A stretch of DNA of 64,000 bases from Ostreococcus mediterraneus (lineage: Eukaryota; Chlorophyta; Mamiellophyceae; Mamiellales; Bathycoccaceae): the NCBI GenBank assembly GCA_012295225.1, contig WMKK01000008.1, positions 310,001 to 374,000 of the forward strand, read 5' to 3'. Within the stretch, counting starts at the first letter, position 1. The number at the start of each line of letters is the position of its first letter. The notes under the pieces were generated by a model. The model saw only the letters and a program-made list of their open reading frames with translations, did no database searches and had not been told where the DNA came from. Shown here one piece after another: positions 29,232 to 39,729 of this stretch. The position numbers and the translations under genes are program-made.

Positions 29232-32200
29232 CTATGACAGCGCCGCCACGAGCGTGTCCATCACCGCGGCACTCGTGTTCGCATCCATGGACGCCACGGT
29301 GAAGCGGTAGCGTCCGCGTACGTTTGCGTCGCTCTCCACGCGCGCGGCGACGAGCGTTTCGCCACATCTCTCGCCTACGAATCTACTCCCAGCCACCAAG
29401 TTTGCGGGATTTGGATCTAATCCTTTCTGCACCGTCAGTCTCATGTTGTTGAGTGCGTTCGCAACGCTCTCTGTGCCGCCATTTGCATACGACGCGGAGA
29501 CATCCATAATCTTTTGGTGCTGGCTCGCGCCCGCCATCTGATGCCACTTGGCGATAAATTCCTGCGGCGACGCAATCGGCATCGGACTCAAAAACTTATT
29601 CACTCGAATCGGCAACGCTAAAGATTGCGCGCAACGCTGATTGTTGATTTGATACGCAAACTGCACGTTCGGCGGAGCGACAAATGCGCTCGTGATGGCC
29701 ACTTGCAACATTAATTGAATTTGACGCTTTGGTCCAACGCTCGCGGGTACGGGTTGCAAGCTGATTCGTAAGCCTGTTGTTTCTGGTATTGTCATCGACA
29801 ATGCTTGCAAATCCGTAGTTGCAGACTTGTTGCCGATGTAGAACATCAAACGTCCTTGCGAGCCTTGCCACTGAGTCTTGAGTCCAATTTGTACGTTGGC
29901 GTCTTCATACAACAATCCGTTGTCGGCGGTGAGGAGGCGCTTGGCGCATTCGGCGACGTTCACCGTGGGTTGAATAGAATTGCTCATCGGCTGCGTCAGC
30001 TGCGTCGGCGCGACAGTCGCGGTGGCACTCGCTGGGCCTGAAGTTACCGCAGATAACGCGCCAAAAATATCATTTGAAGCCGCTGGCGCCGCTGGCGCCA
30101 CTGGTGACGTCGTCGCCGCTCGAACAACGGGCGCAGCCGGCGCGACGCCCAATCCAAGCAAGTCGTCTAATGTCGCAGCGGACGACGTCGTCGCCGCGGG
30201 CGCTGGACGTGCGGGTGGTGGTGGCACCGCACCACTACTCGTGGGCAATGCGAGGCGCTCTTGGGGTGCAGGCAACGCTGCCGCGCTCGAACCAATGCCG
30301 AGCAAGTCATCTAAATTCACACCACTCGCAGCCGGTAGAGCCGCGGGCGCGGGCGCGGGCGCCGACGTCGACGCCGTTCCGAGCAAATCCCCGAGTAAAT
30401 CCACCGCAGCAGCAGCCGGCAAAGCCGCGGGCTGCGCCGCCGCGCCACTAATCACATTCCGCGCCGCCGCTTTCCATTTCCCCGCAGCGGTGGGCTGTTC
30501 TATCACCTTTGCAGCCGCGGTACCATTTGCCAATCCAAGCTTACGAATCGCCCCCGCGACGTCCGATTCAACGTTCTCGACCTCCACGTGTTTTTCCAAC
30601 ACACTTGCTCTATCGGGGTACTCCGGCATGGGTTCTAAAATCGATCGCATGCTCGGCCCGAGACGAAGAAGCGCCAAGTACTCGAGCGAACGCTGTTGCA
30701 ACTCAGTGTTCATCGACGTCGACGTTTCGGTGAACACTTGAACAATCTTCGCCATGGCGGGTTGATCGCATCCGCGATGGAGGGCGATTTTCACATACGC
30801 CGTGAGCATGATGCGGCGTGTGGTGTCATCGGTGCCGTGGAATAACGGGAGCAACATGTCGAGATATTGCGAGGGGGGAATCGGAAGCAAGTACCCGAAT
30901 TCGCCGAGGCAATATGATACGGCACGAAGAACTAATTCGTTGGCGGCGCCATCATCGCGGAGCTTGACGAACATGAGTTGCGCCGTGCTGGCGTGTAACT
31001 CAGGATGATTCGTGGCGATTTGCACGAGACGGTGCCACAAATCATCATTGATGAAATCGCCAGCTTTTTCAATCAACTGCAAGGCGACTTGGATGAACCA
31101 CATTCGATCGTTAACGCTGTACCTTTCGGCCAAAATAGCCGTCTTCAGCGCCAACTCTTCACGAATATCGAAATCCGCTGTAACGAAGTAGTTGAGCAAT
31201 TCGTTAATGACGGAGTGCACGTTGGAGGCGTCGCACATGGAAAAGAGCAACGTCAACGCGCGCTTGCGAATGGTTATATCCGCATCGTGCAATGAGCTAA
31301 TCACGGCTTCTTCGTATGCTTTAATTGAGTCCCGCAAATCCGGCATCGCCGCCAAAGCGGTGAGCGTGTTCAGCGCCAAGTATCGAATGTTAGGCTCTTT
31401 CATCGTGAGAAATTTTCCGAGGAGCTCAACGCAAGGATTCAGTAACTCGTGCGCATAGTCCATACTAGTGACTAAGTTGATCGCCTCAAAAAGAATCGCG
31501 TGCAGCGCGTTGTTCTTGTTGAAGTTCTTCACCATGTCCGTGCCAGTCAAAATGGTCTTCATCACCTTGAGTTGCGCGTCCAACAGCTCGGGATCGTCGG
31601 GCGTGGGAAAGTATTGCAAAATCTTCATGCACTTCACCTGCAACCAAGGCGAGGGAATGCCATAGTACAAGTACTCTGGGGGTATGTCAACGTTACGCGT
31701 CAAGCGTTCCATGATGGCGATAACCTTTGGCACACACATTTCATACCCTGCGGCGTTGTGTTGCACGATGCCGAGCAACAACCCCAAAACACCAACCAAC
31801 ACCCCCAAGTCTCGCTCAGCATCGAGCAAGTCCGTCAACTTTTCCGCAAATGTTTCGGCGAGAAGAATTTCTTTATTCTTCCGGAACAATCTGAGCAAGC
31901 ACAACGCCGCCTTCTTGCGCACCACGGGTCGAATAGTCGGCGTAGTTAAAATCGTCTCGACATCCCCCGCGAGCGAATCTGCGAATTCGCGACCACCGAC
32001 ATTCGCAATACACGCCAACCCGAGGCACTGACTGGTCTCGTTACGCGAAATCACATCGTTGCGAATAGAGTTAATCGTCATCCGAAGGAACTCGTTGCGT
32101 TCGTTCAGAATGACGCTCGTCGTCATGTACCCGACTTGCTTTTCCGCGTACGTCGACGCGCTAATCAACTTCAACGCCTCCGTGTGACCAAAATCTACGT

Positions 32201-32637
32201 TATACCCGAGCATGTAGATGTACAACAACTTCAACACATACTTTTTCCGATCATACGGCGTCAAAGTCGCCGCATACTTGGTAAATTTCTTGCGCACGTT
32301 GGCGAGCTCGCGTTCCACCCTCGCGCGCTCTTGCTCCTACGTTTTTTACAAACCGCACACGTACCGTCAGTTCGAACCCTTTAGCGCGTGCGACCGAACG
32401 CGCGCGTCGTCGCCACTGTTCTCATCGCGTTCGCCAGCGCCAGCGCGCGCGATCGACCGCACGGTGCGCGCGAAACGAACAAATCACCGGGATCATCGTC
32501 GAGAAGTCAAACAATCGTCATTCACATCTCTCGCGTGCGCTCGCCGTCGCGTCGTCGTCGCGCACCTTATTCGCACAATTCCGCACGTCCTGCACGAACA
32601 CCGTCAGGCCGCGCATGCCACCGAGAAAAGGCGCCAT
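29232..32637 (-). CDS. AP-2 complex subunit alpha (alpha-adaptin), two exons
   Basis: Proposed CDS: exon 1 32637-32566 and exon 2 32336-29232, 1058 residues. Exon 1 encodes GMRGLTVFVQDVRNCANK and exon 2 continues EQERARVERELANVRKKF, the invariant alpha-adaptin opening. The trunk (residues 30-620) is an adaptin HEAT solenoid with KKYVLKLLYIYMLGY and GLACIANVG; then a Pro/Ala-rich hinge with repeated DLLG-type motifs (about 620-820, possible clathrin-binding boxes); then the alpha appendage with its Ig-like and platform subdomains to the C-terminus. AP-2 selects cargo for clathrin-mediated endocytosis at the plasma membrane. The four LDDLLG/VDLLGDLLG repeats in the hinge are a visible feature. 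It converges with Derlin (72 bp). Confidence 0.93.
32337..32565 (-). other. AP-2 alpha intron
   Basis: 229-nt phase-0 intron: donor AAG|GTGCGC, branch-like AACTGAC near 32370, acceptor ACGTAG. It joins NCANK to EQERARV in frame. Confidence 0.85.
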
Positions 32638-32807
32638 GGCTCGTCGTCGGCGTCCGGGGTGCGCGCGCGCGACTCTAACGTCTTCACCGCACCGCGTGTC
32701 CGCCACACGCTCGCGCGCGAGCGGCATTCGCACGCCGACGCCGAGGACGGCGACGGGTAGCATGCGCGATGGGCGCACACGCCGCGGTCGCGTGACGTAA
32801 ACACCGC

Positions 32808-32832
32808 CGCGACGACGACGACGACGACGACG
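32808..32832. repeat. GAC trinucleotide repeat upstream of the IPT/TIG gene
   Basis: About seven GAC units lie 26 bp before the IPT/TIG start codon, in its 5' leader. Confidence 0.8.
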
Positions 32833-32857
32833 CGCACGCTTTGACTGGTTTGGAGTG

Positions 32858-35407
32858 ATGGGACAGCGGACGGAGCCGCGGGCGTTTGCGCGGCTTCTGG
32901 TGGCGCTCGCGAGCGTGTTCGCGCTCGCGTGCGCGGGCACGGCGCATGGGTTGGCCACTGGACAATCCATGGCGCTCGATGCGATCGATGTCACCACTGG
33001 TCCGGCGCTAGGAGGGACGATCGTGACGTTTACGGGGGAGAATTTCGCGAGTTCAAACTCGTCGGCGTGTCAGTTTGATACCAAGGTCGTCACGCCGTCG
33101 ACGTTACAGACGACGACGATGGTGTGTTTGACGCCACAGTTTGCGGATGAGCGTGGTGGGTTCGTGGCGGTAGGGGTGACGTTGAAGAGGACGTCGAGAG
33201 ACGCGACGACGGCGCCGTTGCAACCGTACGCGACGTTCAACTACGCAAAAACGATGATTGTGTCTGGGGCGTACCCTACCGATGCCCCGGTGAATGGAGG
33301 TGAAATAATATATGTCACCGGTTCACACTTGCACGAGACAGCGAGCGTGCGCTGGACGCAGCCGGCGACGCATGTTGGCGTAAATGTGGTTTCGAGCGCA
33401 CTCATTCGTTGCGAGAGCCCTCCGGTGACAGGCTCGGAGATTTCATCGATGATTATCCCGACCTTTGCGGCGACGATGGCGATTTATGATGCAAATGTAG
33501 CAGCTGCGGTGGTGGCGAAACAGGTTGTGTCCGTGCCGCCGCGGTCAAGAGGAACATTTGGGTTTGTTTTGAACACAGATGCGTTTGGGTTGACAAGCAT
33601 AGCGCCGACGAGCGCGAACACCACAGGTGGCACGTACATTTTAGTCAAAGGTACGGGTTTCACAAGTAGTGGAGGTACAGATGATGGCAATTTCATATCG
33701 TGCTATTTCGGCACCATTGGTCCGATTAATGCGCGAATCACTGGCACGCTATACGCGACGTGCGCGACTCCAGCGTATCCAACAACGGCAAATGTTACTT
33801 TCCGTCTCGGCGTAGGAAACGGCCGCTTTATCTTGCCTACAGACGCGACAGTTTCGTTCGCAGACGCAGTGTGGTCGACAACAGATCCCTTGTATGTGGA
33901 GGAAGATGCGAGTCTCTTGGTGATGAATCCGACGTTGACAGTGGTGAATGGCACCGTGCCGTTTGACGTCGTCGTCGGAGGTAACTTTTTTATCGAAGGC
34001 TCGGGCATGTCGTTCGATTCAGATGAAGGTTGCGTGTGTACGTTTCCAGACGCAACCACATCACCGATGCTATTCATTTCGAGCGCCCTCGCTCGATGTT
34101 TGGATGTACCATTATTCTCCACGGGCTCGGGAGACATTAAAATTAGCTGTAGCGCAGATATCAACTCGGTCACACGAACCGCATATCTGTCGACTTTGCC
34201 AGCGCCGGCTATTACCTCGGTCAATTATAAAACCATAACGTACCAAGGTGGTGTGGCTCTTCAGGTTGTTGGCACGAATTACCCTGATGAAGGCGAGAGT
34301 CGCTCGTATTCCGGGTGCCATTTTGGGACAATCGGTCCCATTCACGCGCGTTATTTGACATATACAATAGCCGAGTGCGTGACGCCCGCGTTGTTACCCG
34401 GCTTGAGCGTAGTACTTGGTTTTGGGGCTACGGAATCAGTAGACTTGGTGCAGTACAGTAGCATTAGTATACCAGTGACGACTGAGGCGTCGGCGTCGAC
34501 GAAGGTCATTCCGCCGTTGTGGCTTTCGCCTCCTACAATGTATGAATCTGGTTCTACGGCGATATTTAGTGTCGGTGATCATCAAAGTTTGGGAACTTTG
34601 TCCGTAGGTACGCTCACGTGTACATTTGGGTACAACATGACGACGACTGGTACGTCGGCGGCGCCAGTGGTGTCGTGTCCAGCGCCTACTGGATTGTCGC
34701 CTGGATTCACAGTCGTGCGACTGTCGCGTGACGGCGCCGCCGCGTCGCTTGATTCGGCGGCTATCATTCTCATCAAGACCGACCATTATGTAGCATCAAT
34801 TCATCCGCGACAGACGTGGGGTCCAACAGATGTGTTGTACGCGACCGGGACGAATTTCATCATCGCTGACGGCGCAGTTGATCCGTCAAAGTCATTATGC
34901 GTATTCTCAGGCGCCGGTGCGAGTGGCGGAGTGATTATATCTTCTGTCCTTCTTGCGTGCGAGTCACCCGTAGTAGAGACGGCGCCGATGACCGAGCGCT
35001 GGATGGCACCATGTTTTGAATCGTGTTCGTCGACGACGGCGTTACCTTTGGGATCGACAAAGAACGCCGTGCATTCACGCGTCTCGCTCACAACCATGGC
35101 GCACGCCTACTTACAGACGAGCGATGCCAAAAGTGGTTGGACATTTGGTGGTACACCAGTGCGCGCGACGCTCTCTAGCGCCGTTGCGAGCGATACGTTA
35201 TCTTGCGTATTCGGTACCACGCGCGTCCAAGCGAGACCCGCTGGCGTCGACGTCGCCGATAACGCTGGCGCCGTCGCGCAAGGCTCAAACCTCGAAATTG
35301 ACTGTATTTCTCCCGCACACGTGCGCGGTGCTGTCACTGTATACGCCACCCTCGCACACTCCACCGCGCCTCTCGTCGAAGGCGGTATTTTGTTCACGTA
35401 CAAGTGA
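32858..35407 (+). CDS. Secreted IPT/TIG-repeat protein
   Basis: An 849-residue protein with an N-terminal signal peptide (hydrophobic ARLLVALASVFALACAG, cleavage probably near GTAHG). The rest is built of Ig-like IPT/TIG repeats about 85-100 residues long: each starts with a TSIAPTSANTTGGTYILVKG or VTTGPALGGTIVTFTG type strand pair and carries a CxFG...C pair consistent with disulfides. Two repeats share a near-identical signature, CYFGTIGPINAR and CHFGTIGPIHAR. No transmembrane segment or GPI-like tail was seen, so it is probably secreted or cell-surface associated. IPT repeats occur in plexins and in microbial adhesins; no enzyme domain is present. Start at the ATG at 32858; a GTG lies just before it. 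Function unknown; adhesion or scale/wall structure are guesses. Confidence 0.78.
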   Translation: MGQRTEPRAFARLLVALASVFALACAGTAHGLATGQSMALDAIDVTTGPALGGTIVTFTGENFASSNSSACQFDTKVVTPSTLQTTTMVCLTPQFADERGGFVAVGVTLKRTSRDATTAPLQPYATFNYAKTMIVSGAYPTDAPVNGGEIIYVTGSHLHETASVRWTQPATHVGVNVVSSALIRCESPPVTGSEISSMIIPTFAATMAIYDANVAAAVVAKQVVSVPPRSRGTFGFVLNTDAFGLTSIAPTSANTTGGTYILVKGTGFTSSGGTDDGNFISCYFGTIGPINARITGTLYATCATPAYPTTANVTFRLGVGNGRFILPTDATVSFADAVWSTTDPLYVEEDASLLVMNPTLTVVNGTVPFDVVVGGNFFIEGSGMSFDSDEGCVCTFPDATTSPMLFISSALARCLDVPLFSTGSGDIKISCSADINSVTRTAYLSTLPAPAITSVNYKTITYQGGVALQVVGTNYPDEGESRSYSGCHFGTIGPIHARYLTYTIAECVTPALLPGLSVVLGFGATESVDLVQYSSISIPVTTEASASTKVIPPLWLSPPTMYESGSTAIFSVGDHQSLGTLSVGTLTCTFGYNMTTTGTSAAPVVSCPAPTGLSPGFTVVRLSRDGAAASLDSAAIILIKTDHYVASIHPRQTWGPTDVLYATGTNFIIADGAVDPSKSLCVFSGAGASGGVIISSVLLACESPVVETAPMTERWMAPCFESCSSTTALPLGSTKNAVHSRVSLTTMAHAYLQTSDAKSGWTFGGTPVRATLSSAVASDTLSCVFGTTRVQARPAGVDVADNAGAVAQGSNLEIDCISPAHVRGAVTVYATLAHSTAPLVEGGILFTYK

Positions 35408-35499
35408 ACATAGCACTTTTTAGACACGTGTTTGTAAAACATAGCAGCTCACACGACGCCACACGCCGACGCATCGCGCCGCCGACAAACAATCGTACG

Positions 35500-36138
35500 A
35501 TGACAGCCACACGCCCAGGTGTGGCGTATCGCCTCGGACGCGCGCTCTTCCTGTCCCTCACCGACGTCGCGAACGCCACGCCGCTGCTCCGCACCAGAGG
35601 CCCATCCTTTGTGATGCCACCGGCGAGCGGTTTCGTGCCCCTCGGGGACGGCGGTGACGCGACAGCGCGCGAGCTCGTCGAAGCGATGGACTCGTTCTAC
35701 GATTCCATCGTGATCGGGAGCTCGGGCGAGGACGACCCTGGCGTGGTGTTCGCCGGGTACGGGGAACCGTTATTGCGGGCGGAAACGTTGTGCGACGCGG
35801 TCGGGCGCATTCGCGAGAAAAGACACGGCATACGGCTTCGCGTGGTGACGAACGGTCTCGTGGATGCGTCTATAGCGCAAAAGTTGTACGACGTCGGTGT
35901 GCAGACGGTATCTGTGAATTTAGCGAGCGCAAATCCAGATGAATATCAGCGGTTGATGGCGCCCGTCGACGGACGCTCGCACGCCGACGTGTTGGCATTC
36001 GTGGAAGCGGCAGCTTCGGCTGGGATGGATGTTGAGTGTGTCACGGTACAGACGCCTGGCGTAGATATTGTGCAAGCGAAAGCGCTGGCGTTGGCGCTCG
36101 GGGCGGTTAGTTTTCGCACGCGCGAGTATTTTCCATAG
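35500..36138 (+). CDS. Radical-SAM-fold protein lacking the Fe-S cysteines (TatD-associated type)
   Basis: A 212-residue protein. Order and spacing follow the small radical-SAM family found next to tatD in bacteria: a first strand ALFLSLTDVAN where active enzymes have an NxTNRCxxxCxFC cluster; a GFVPLGDGG segment; PTxEE-like ARELVEAMD; VVFAGYGEPLLR (the SAM-binding GGEP-like motif); RVVTNGLVD; VQTVSVNLASANPDEYQRLM; and a final VTVQTPGVDI strand. None of the three cluster cysteines is present (only two cysteines in the chain, elsewhere), so the protein should not bind the 4Fe-4S cluster. Start at the ATG at 35500 because upstream residues are hydrophilic and unlike the family. Family assignment is from motif memory; the missing cluster is directly visible. 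Confidence 0.68.
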   Translation: MTATRPGVAYRLGRALFLSLTDVANATPLLRTRGPSFVMPPASGFVPLGDGGDATARELVEAMDSFYDSIVIGSSGEDDPGVVFAGYGEPLLRAETLCDAVGRIREKRHGIRLRVVTNGLVDASIAQKLYDVGVQTVSVNLASANPDEYQRLMAPVDGRSHADVLAFVEAAASAGMDVECVTVQTPGVDIVQAKALALALGAVSFRTREYFP

Positions 36139-36177
36139 GCGCGAGCGCGACGGTTGACATGTGTATCTGTTTTCTAG

Positions 36178-36193
36178 CGATACCGGTACCGGT
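36178..36193. repeat. ACCGGT palindrome pair
   Basis: TACCGGTACCGGTA, a self-complementary run, lies in the gap between the convergent radical-SAM-like and Treslin-like genes. A TGTAA on the minus strand follows at about 36207. Confidence 0.5.
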
Positions 36194-36224
36194 AATTGTG
36201 TATTTGTTACAACGAATTTCTATT

Positions 36225-39200
36225 TTACTTACCATCCGAGAACCGCGAGCGCTTCGCCGTAGATTCCGGAGAAGGTTTCGTACCGGTTCGTTTTGGCGGT
36301 GCGGGCGTTTGGCCGTCATCCATGCTCGTGAGCGATGGAAACTTGCGCACGACTTGGGACATCGAAATCGGCGTCGATAAACAGTTGGGTTGCGATGGAT
36401 TGATTTGAGTCCCAAGTGGCGTCTCGGCGATGACGCCCGGGCGACCGGCGATGACAGGTGTTTCAGCGACGACGTTGCTAAATAATGGTGGCCGCTTGGC
36501 AACCGCGGGCGTCGCGGCGATGCGCGCGTTACCTCGGTCAAAATTTCCTCCGCGTGGTACTGGCGTAGCTAACGGAAGTTCATGAATGAGCTGACGAGAC
36601 GTGCCCGGTAGCTTCGGTTTGGGCGGCGCAAACGACTTGGGATTCACAGTTACCTTGACTTCGCGCTGCACGGTGCGGCCGCGCGCAAAGTGATGCCACG
36701 ATTGTGGAGGCTTTTCCTTTGGCGGAACCATCACCTGCTTCTCCTTGATGGGACGTGAATACGTCAGAGCGTCAGGTCGCTTTGGCTTTCTAGGCGACCG
36801 ACGAAGTGGAACTGGCGAAAACGGCGTAAGAGCTACACTCGAATCCGCGACCGGCATCGCTTTTTCCATAGACACGCCAAGTTCGTCTTGCAGCAAACGC
36901 AATGTCCCGGGAAGGTTGCCGTTGTATTTTGGAATCAAATCGTTTTCCATCAAAGCCATGATTCCTGGCAGGCCGCTGGGAACGAGCACAAAGGTGATTT
37001 CGGTCAAAAGCTTTGCCACGTTTTTCATCGTTTTCTTCTGACCCTTCTTTTCTAAAATACGGTCTTCGAGTTCCTCTGGAGTTTCCTTTCTAGCTTCACT
37101 ACGCGCCGAATCAACTTTGAGTCCTGCAAGTTGAAGTGCGATGTGCGCTTGTAACAAATATTCCCTCCTCTTCGCGACTTTTGACGGAGCTTTGATGTAG
37201 GCCAACGCAAGCTTTTTCGTTGGGACCGAAATCGTGCTTTCCAAACGATTAATGAGATCGTCCATTGCGATGGTTTCATCGACGGCACCCAGACTCTTCC
37301 GAAAGCGATGAATCAAAGTACCCGCCAACTCGCTCAAGTCTGGGTCGAGATCATCTTCTCCATCCTTTAACTTTGACACGATGGCATCATATTCAGACCG
37401 AGCGGCTATTTCGATGTCTTCTGGTGAACCCTGCCACGGGCTAACCTGCGATTCATCGAGCGCCGCCGCCATGAGCGTCGATGCGAGCGAACGCTTGGCC
37501 TTCACCGGTCGTGGTGGTGAGACAATACCGTTGTGTGCTTTGAGCATCGACTTGAACTTCGTATCTAGTGCAGATATCAACTCTTCTTTTGTGCTCTTTG
37601 TCGCTCTCTCTCGCTTCGTATTCTCTGAGTGTAAGCGAGCCAGCATCGTTCGAGTATTCACTGCAAAATCACGCGACGCGTACCAAGATTCAAGCCTCGA
37701 TGCCGCCTGCATGACCCCCCGCGTTTGATCTGTAGAGAACGCCTCTTCGAGCGTGTGCAACTCGACTGGAGCGTGCTGTACTTGTGATGGTTGCGTGCCA
37801 AGAGAATCGTTTGTCAACTGCGTTAGTGCCAAATCTTGTGTCGATGGAGGAGAATATGTCTTGTCTTGTAAATCATCTCGAACACCGGTGAGCAACGCCT
37901 CAATATTTTCAAGAGAACCCAAGGACGAACGCTGCGATAATATTTGCCCGAACGCCGTGAACATATCTTTTGTTTTAGGACTTTGGTTCGCATCTTCGTG
38001 CGGCGCCCGCGTCATTGTAATCAAGAACGACGCACATGTAAGCGGTTCTAGAATACCAGCGTGCTGACTTCCACGCGAGTCCCAACGTATAATCGCAGCA
38101 ACGTTTTTTAATACCAACATAGCTGAAAGCGCTCGAACCGGTGAATCGTCAAAACTCACGATCGTTTGCGTTTCAATGAGCAACGAAGGTGCTGGAATTT
38201 CACTACGATTGATAAAGGCAGTTATTGCAATCGAGCCATCGCATCTCGATGCGCGTACATTACCCAGACGCAACGCATTCGAGCCCGTTTCGACAACAAT
38301 GTCTATATCTCCATATGAGTCGTCCGCGTGCGTTTCACCCTCCTTAATCTTGCTCGAGCGCGCGGCGCTAAATTGGCCGAGCGCAGAGTACAACGGTACC
38401 CACTGGGCGATCCTAACGGCGGCATCCAACGGAAACACCGCACCTTGAAATTTCCTAAACACGTCGCGTAAAATGTCCCCAAACATACCAGTGGGTTCAG
38501 GTCCTGTGAACATCAAGTGTGCCCGAATCTTATCGCGCTTGAATCGATCCTCGATGCCTTTGAATGATTTCAACACTGCCGCTGCATCCAATCCGTGCAC
38601 GGGTACGCGCGCCGGAAGTGGTGCGACAATGAAGACTACGCTATAATCGTATCCATCACTTGCGTCATCATCCCCGAACGCGCCTAGACCGGCACCAAAA
38701 CTCTTCTGCTCAAAGTCATTCGTCACGGCGCCAATGTTTCGCGTTAAATTCACCAACCAACTCTTCGTGTCATCCAATCCATCGGCGTGCACTCGCCCAA
38801 CAATCTCGGTGGCGTTCGAATATCGCTCACCATATGACACCATGATATCATCCACGCGAGTCATCGCACAATCCAAATCTCTCGACGTGCACGCGTAAAA
38901 CTCCCCAAACGCAAAGACGCGCTCCGACGTCGATGTCTCCATCGACTCGCTATCAATCTCTCGCACGCGCGCATCAAATGCGTGTGGCGCCAACATCGCA
39001 TCGCACATTCTCACGCTAAACTTCACGCCGGCAGCCGTCGGCGCGACCTGTTTCAACGCATCCGTCGCCCGGTCGAGCGCCCGAGCGACAAACGTCCCAA
39101 CCTCAGCCGAAACCGCCGCGCGACGTCGACGTCCATCACCGATACATGACGACGACAACGACGACGACGACGTCAAAGACGACGACGCGCGCGCATCAAT

Positions 39201-39233
39201 CAAAAAACACACCTGCCGAGGCTGTCCCGACAT
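36225..39233 (-). CDS. Treslin/TICRR (SLD3)-like replication initiation protein
   Basis: A 1002-residue protein. A central helical segment (about residues 640-800) runs DLSELAGTLIHRFRKSLG, ALAYIKAPSKVAKRREYLLQ, MKNVAKLLTEITF and LIPKYNGNLPGTLRLL, which in order and spacing resembles the Sld3-Treslin (STD) domain. Directly after it comes LTPFSPVPLRRSPRKPKRP, with two S-P CDK sites in the position and style of the paired phospho-serines by which Treslin/Sld3 binds TopBP1/Dpb11. The N-terminal half has a vWA/Ku-like beginning (QVCFLIDARAS), also seen in Treslin. Such proteins are the CDK-regulated step of origin firing. The start at 39233 gives MSGQPRQVCFL. The match is by pattern only; the sequence is otherwise weakly conserved. 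Confidence 0.58.
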   Translation of the reverse strand: MSGQPRQVCFLIDARASSSLTSSSSLSSSCIGDGRRRRAAVSAEVGTFVARALDRATDALKQVAPTAAGVKFSVRMCDAMLAPHAFDARVREIDSESMETSTSERVFAFGEFYACTSRDLDCAMTRVDDIMVSYGERYSNATEIVGRVHADGLDDTKSWLVNLTRNIGAVTNDFEQKSFGAGLGAFGDDDASDGYDYSVVFIVAPLPARVPVHGLDAAAVLKSFKGIEDRFKRDKIRAHLMFTGPEPTGMFGDILRDVFRKFQGAVFPLDAAVRIAQWVPLYSALGQFSAARSSKIKEGETHADDSYGDIDIVVETGSNALRLGNVRASRCDGSIAITAFINRSEIPAPSLLIETQTIVSFDDSPVRALSAMLVLKNVAAIIRWDSRGSQHAGILEPLTCASFLITMTRAPHEDANQSPKTKDMFTAFGQILSQRSSLGSLENIEALLTGVRDDLQDKTYSPPSTQDLALTQLTNDSLGTQPSQVQHAPVELHTLEEAFSTDQTRGVMQAASRLESWYASRDFAVNTRTMLARLHSENTKRERATKSTKEELISALDTKFKSMLKAHNGIVSPPRPVKAKRSLASTLMAAALDESQVSPWQGSPEDIEIAARSEYDAIVSKLKDGEDDLDPDLSELAGTLIHRFRKSLGAVDETIAMDDLINRLESTISVPTKKLALAYIKAPSKVAKRREYLLQAHIALQLAGLKVDSARSEARKETPEELEDRILEKKGQKKTMKNVAKLLTEITFVLVPSGLPGIMALMENDLIPKYNGNLPGTLRLLQDELGVSMEKAMPVADSSVALTPFSPVPLRRSPRKPKRPDALTYSRPIKEKQVMVPPKEKPPQSWHHFARGRTVQREVKVTVNPKSFAPPKPKLPGTSRQLIHELPLATPVPRGGNFDRGNARIAATPAVAKRPPLFSNVVAETPVIAGRPGVIAETPLGTQINPSQPNCLSTPISMSQVVRKFPSLTSMDDGQTPAPPKRTGTKPSPESTAKRSRFSDGK

Positions 39234-39729
39234 CGAACCAATCCCTCGACAACGCGCGCGGCTACACACAAATCCCACCCGCGACAGATGCCAAAAAGTT
39301 CAAAAACCACACGCGCGAATCCGCCACCTCTACCGTCGTCGACGACGCCTCTCGCGCGCGCGGACGCGTTGAACGAACGACTATCGATGCGACGCGCGAT
39401 CGGCGCGAGAGTCGACGCGATGCCCGTCACCGTGTGCGGCGCGGCACGCGCGAACGCACGCTGGGCGCACTGGCGCATCGTCCACGGTCCGTTTTAAACA
39501 TCTGTGATACAAGGGGGACCAGCATTCTCGCGACCGCGGCCTCGCGACCGTCACTCGTTCGCCGCCGTCGTTGTTCATTCGCGCGTGCGCACGAGCGTGA
39601 CGTGCGTACATTTCGTTCGCCGCGGTAGGCGCCGGCGTTGAACGTTGGCGACGTTGGCGCGGTGCGAGGCGGTGCGAGGCGGCGCGAATCGTCAGGCGCA
39701 TTCTGGGCCGCGGGTAATTGGCGCGCGCG
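39234..39729. promoter_or_regulatory. Divergent promoter region between Treslin-like and OSCA-like genes
   Basis: 496 bp without a supported gene. It is GC-rich with open frames on both strands that show no family likeness. A 10-bp tandem repeat GGTGCGAGGC (two copies, 39661-39680) lies shortly before the OSCA start. A first exon for either gene could hide here, but both genes already begin with plausible N-termini. Confidence 0.4.

Noticed and set aside
32808-32832. Tandem GAC and CGTCGTCGTT arrays as CRISPR-like arrays
   Set aside because: They are simple sequence repeats with no spacers.
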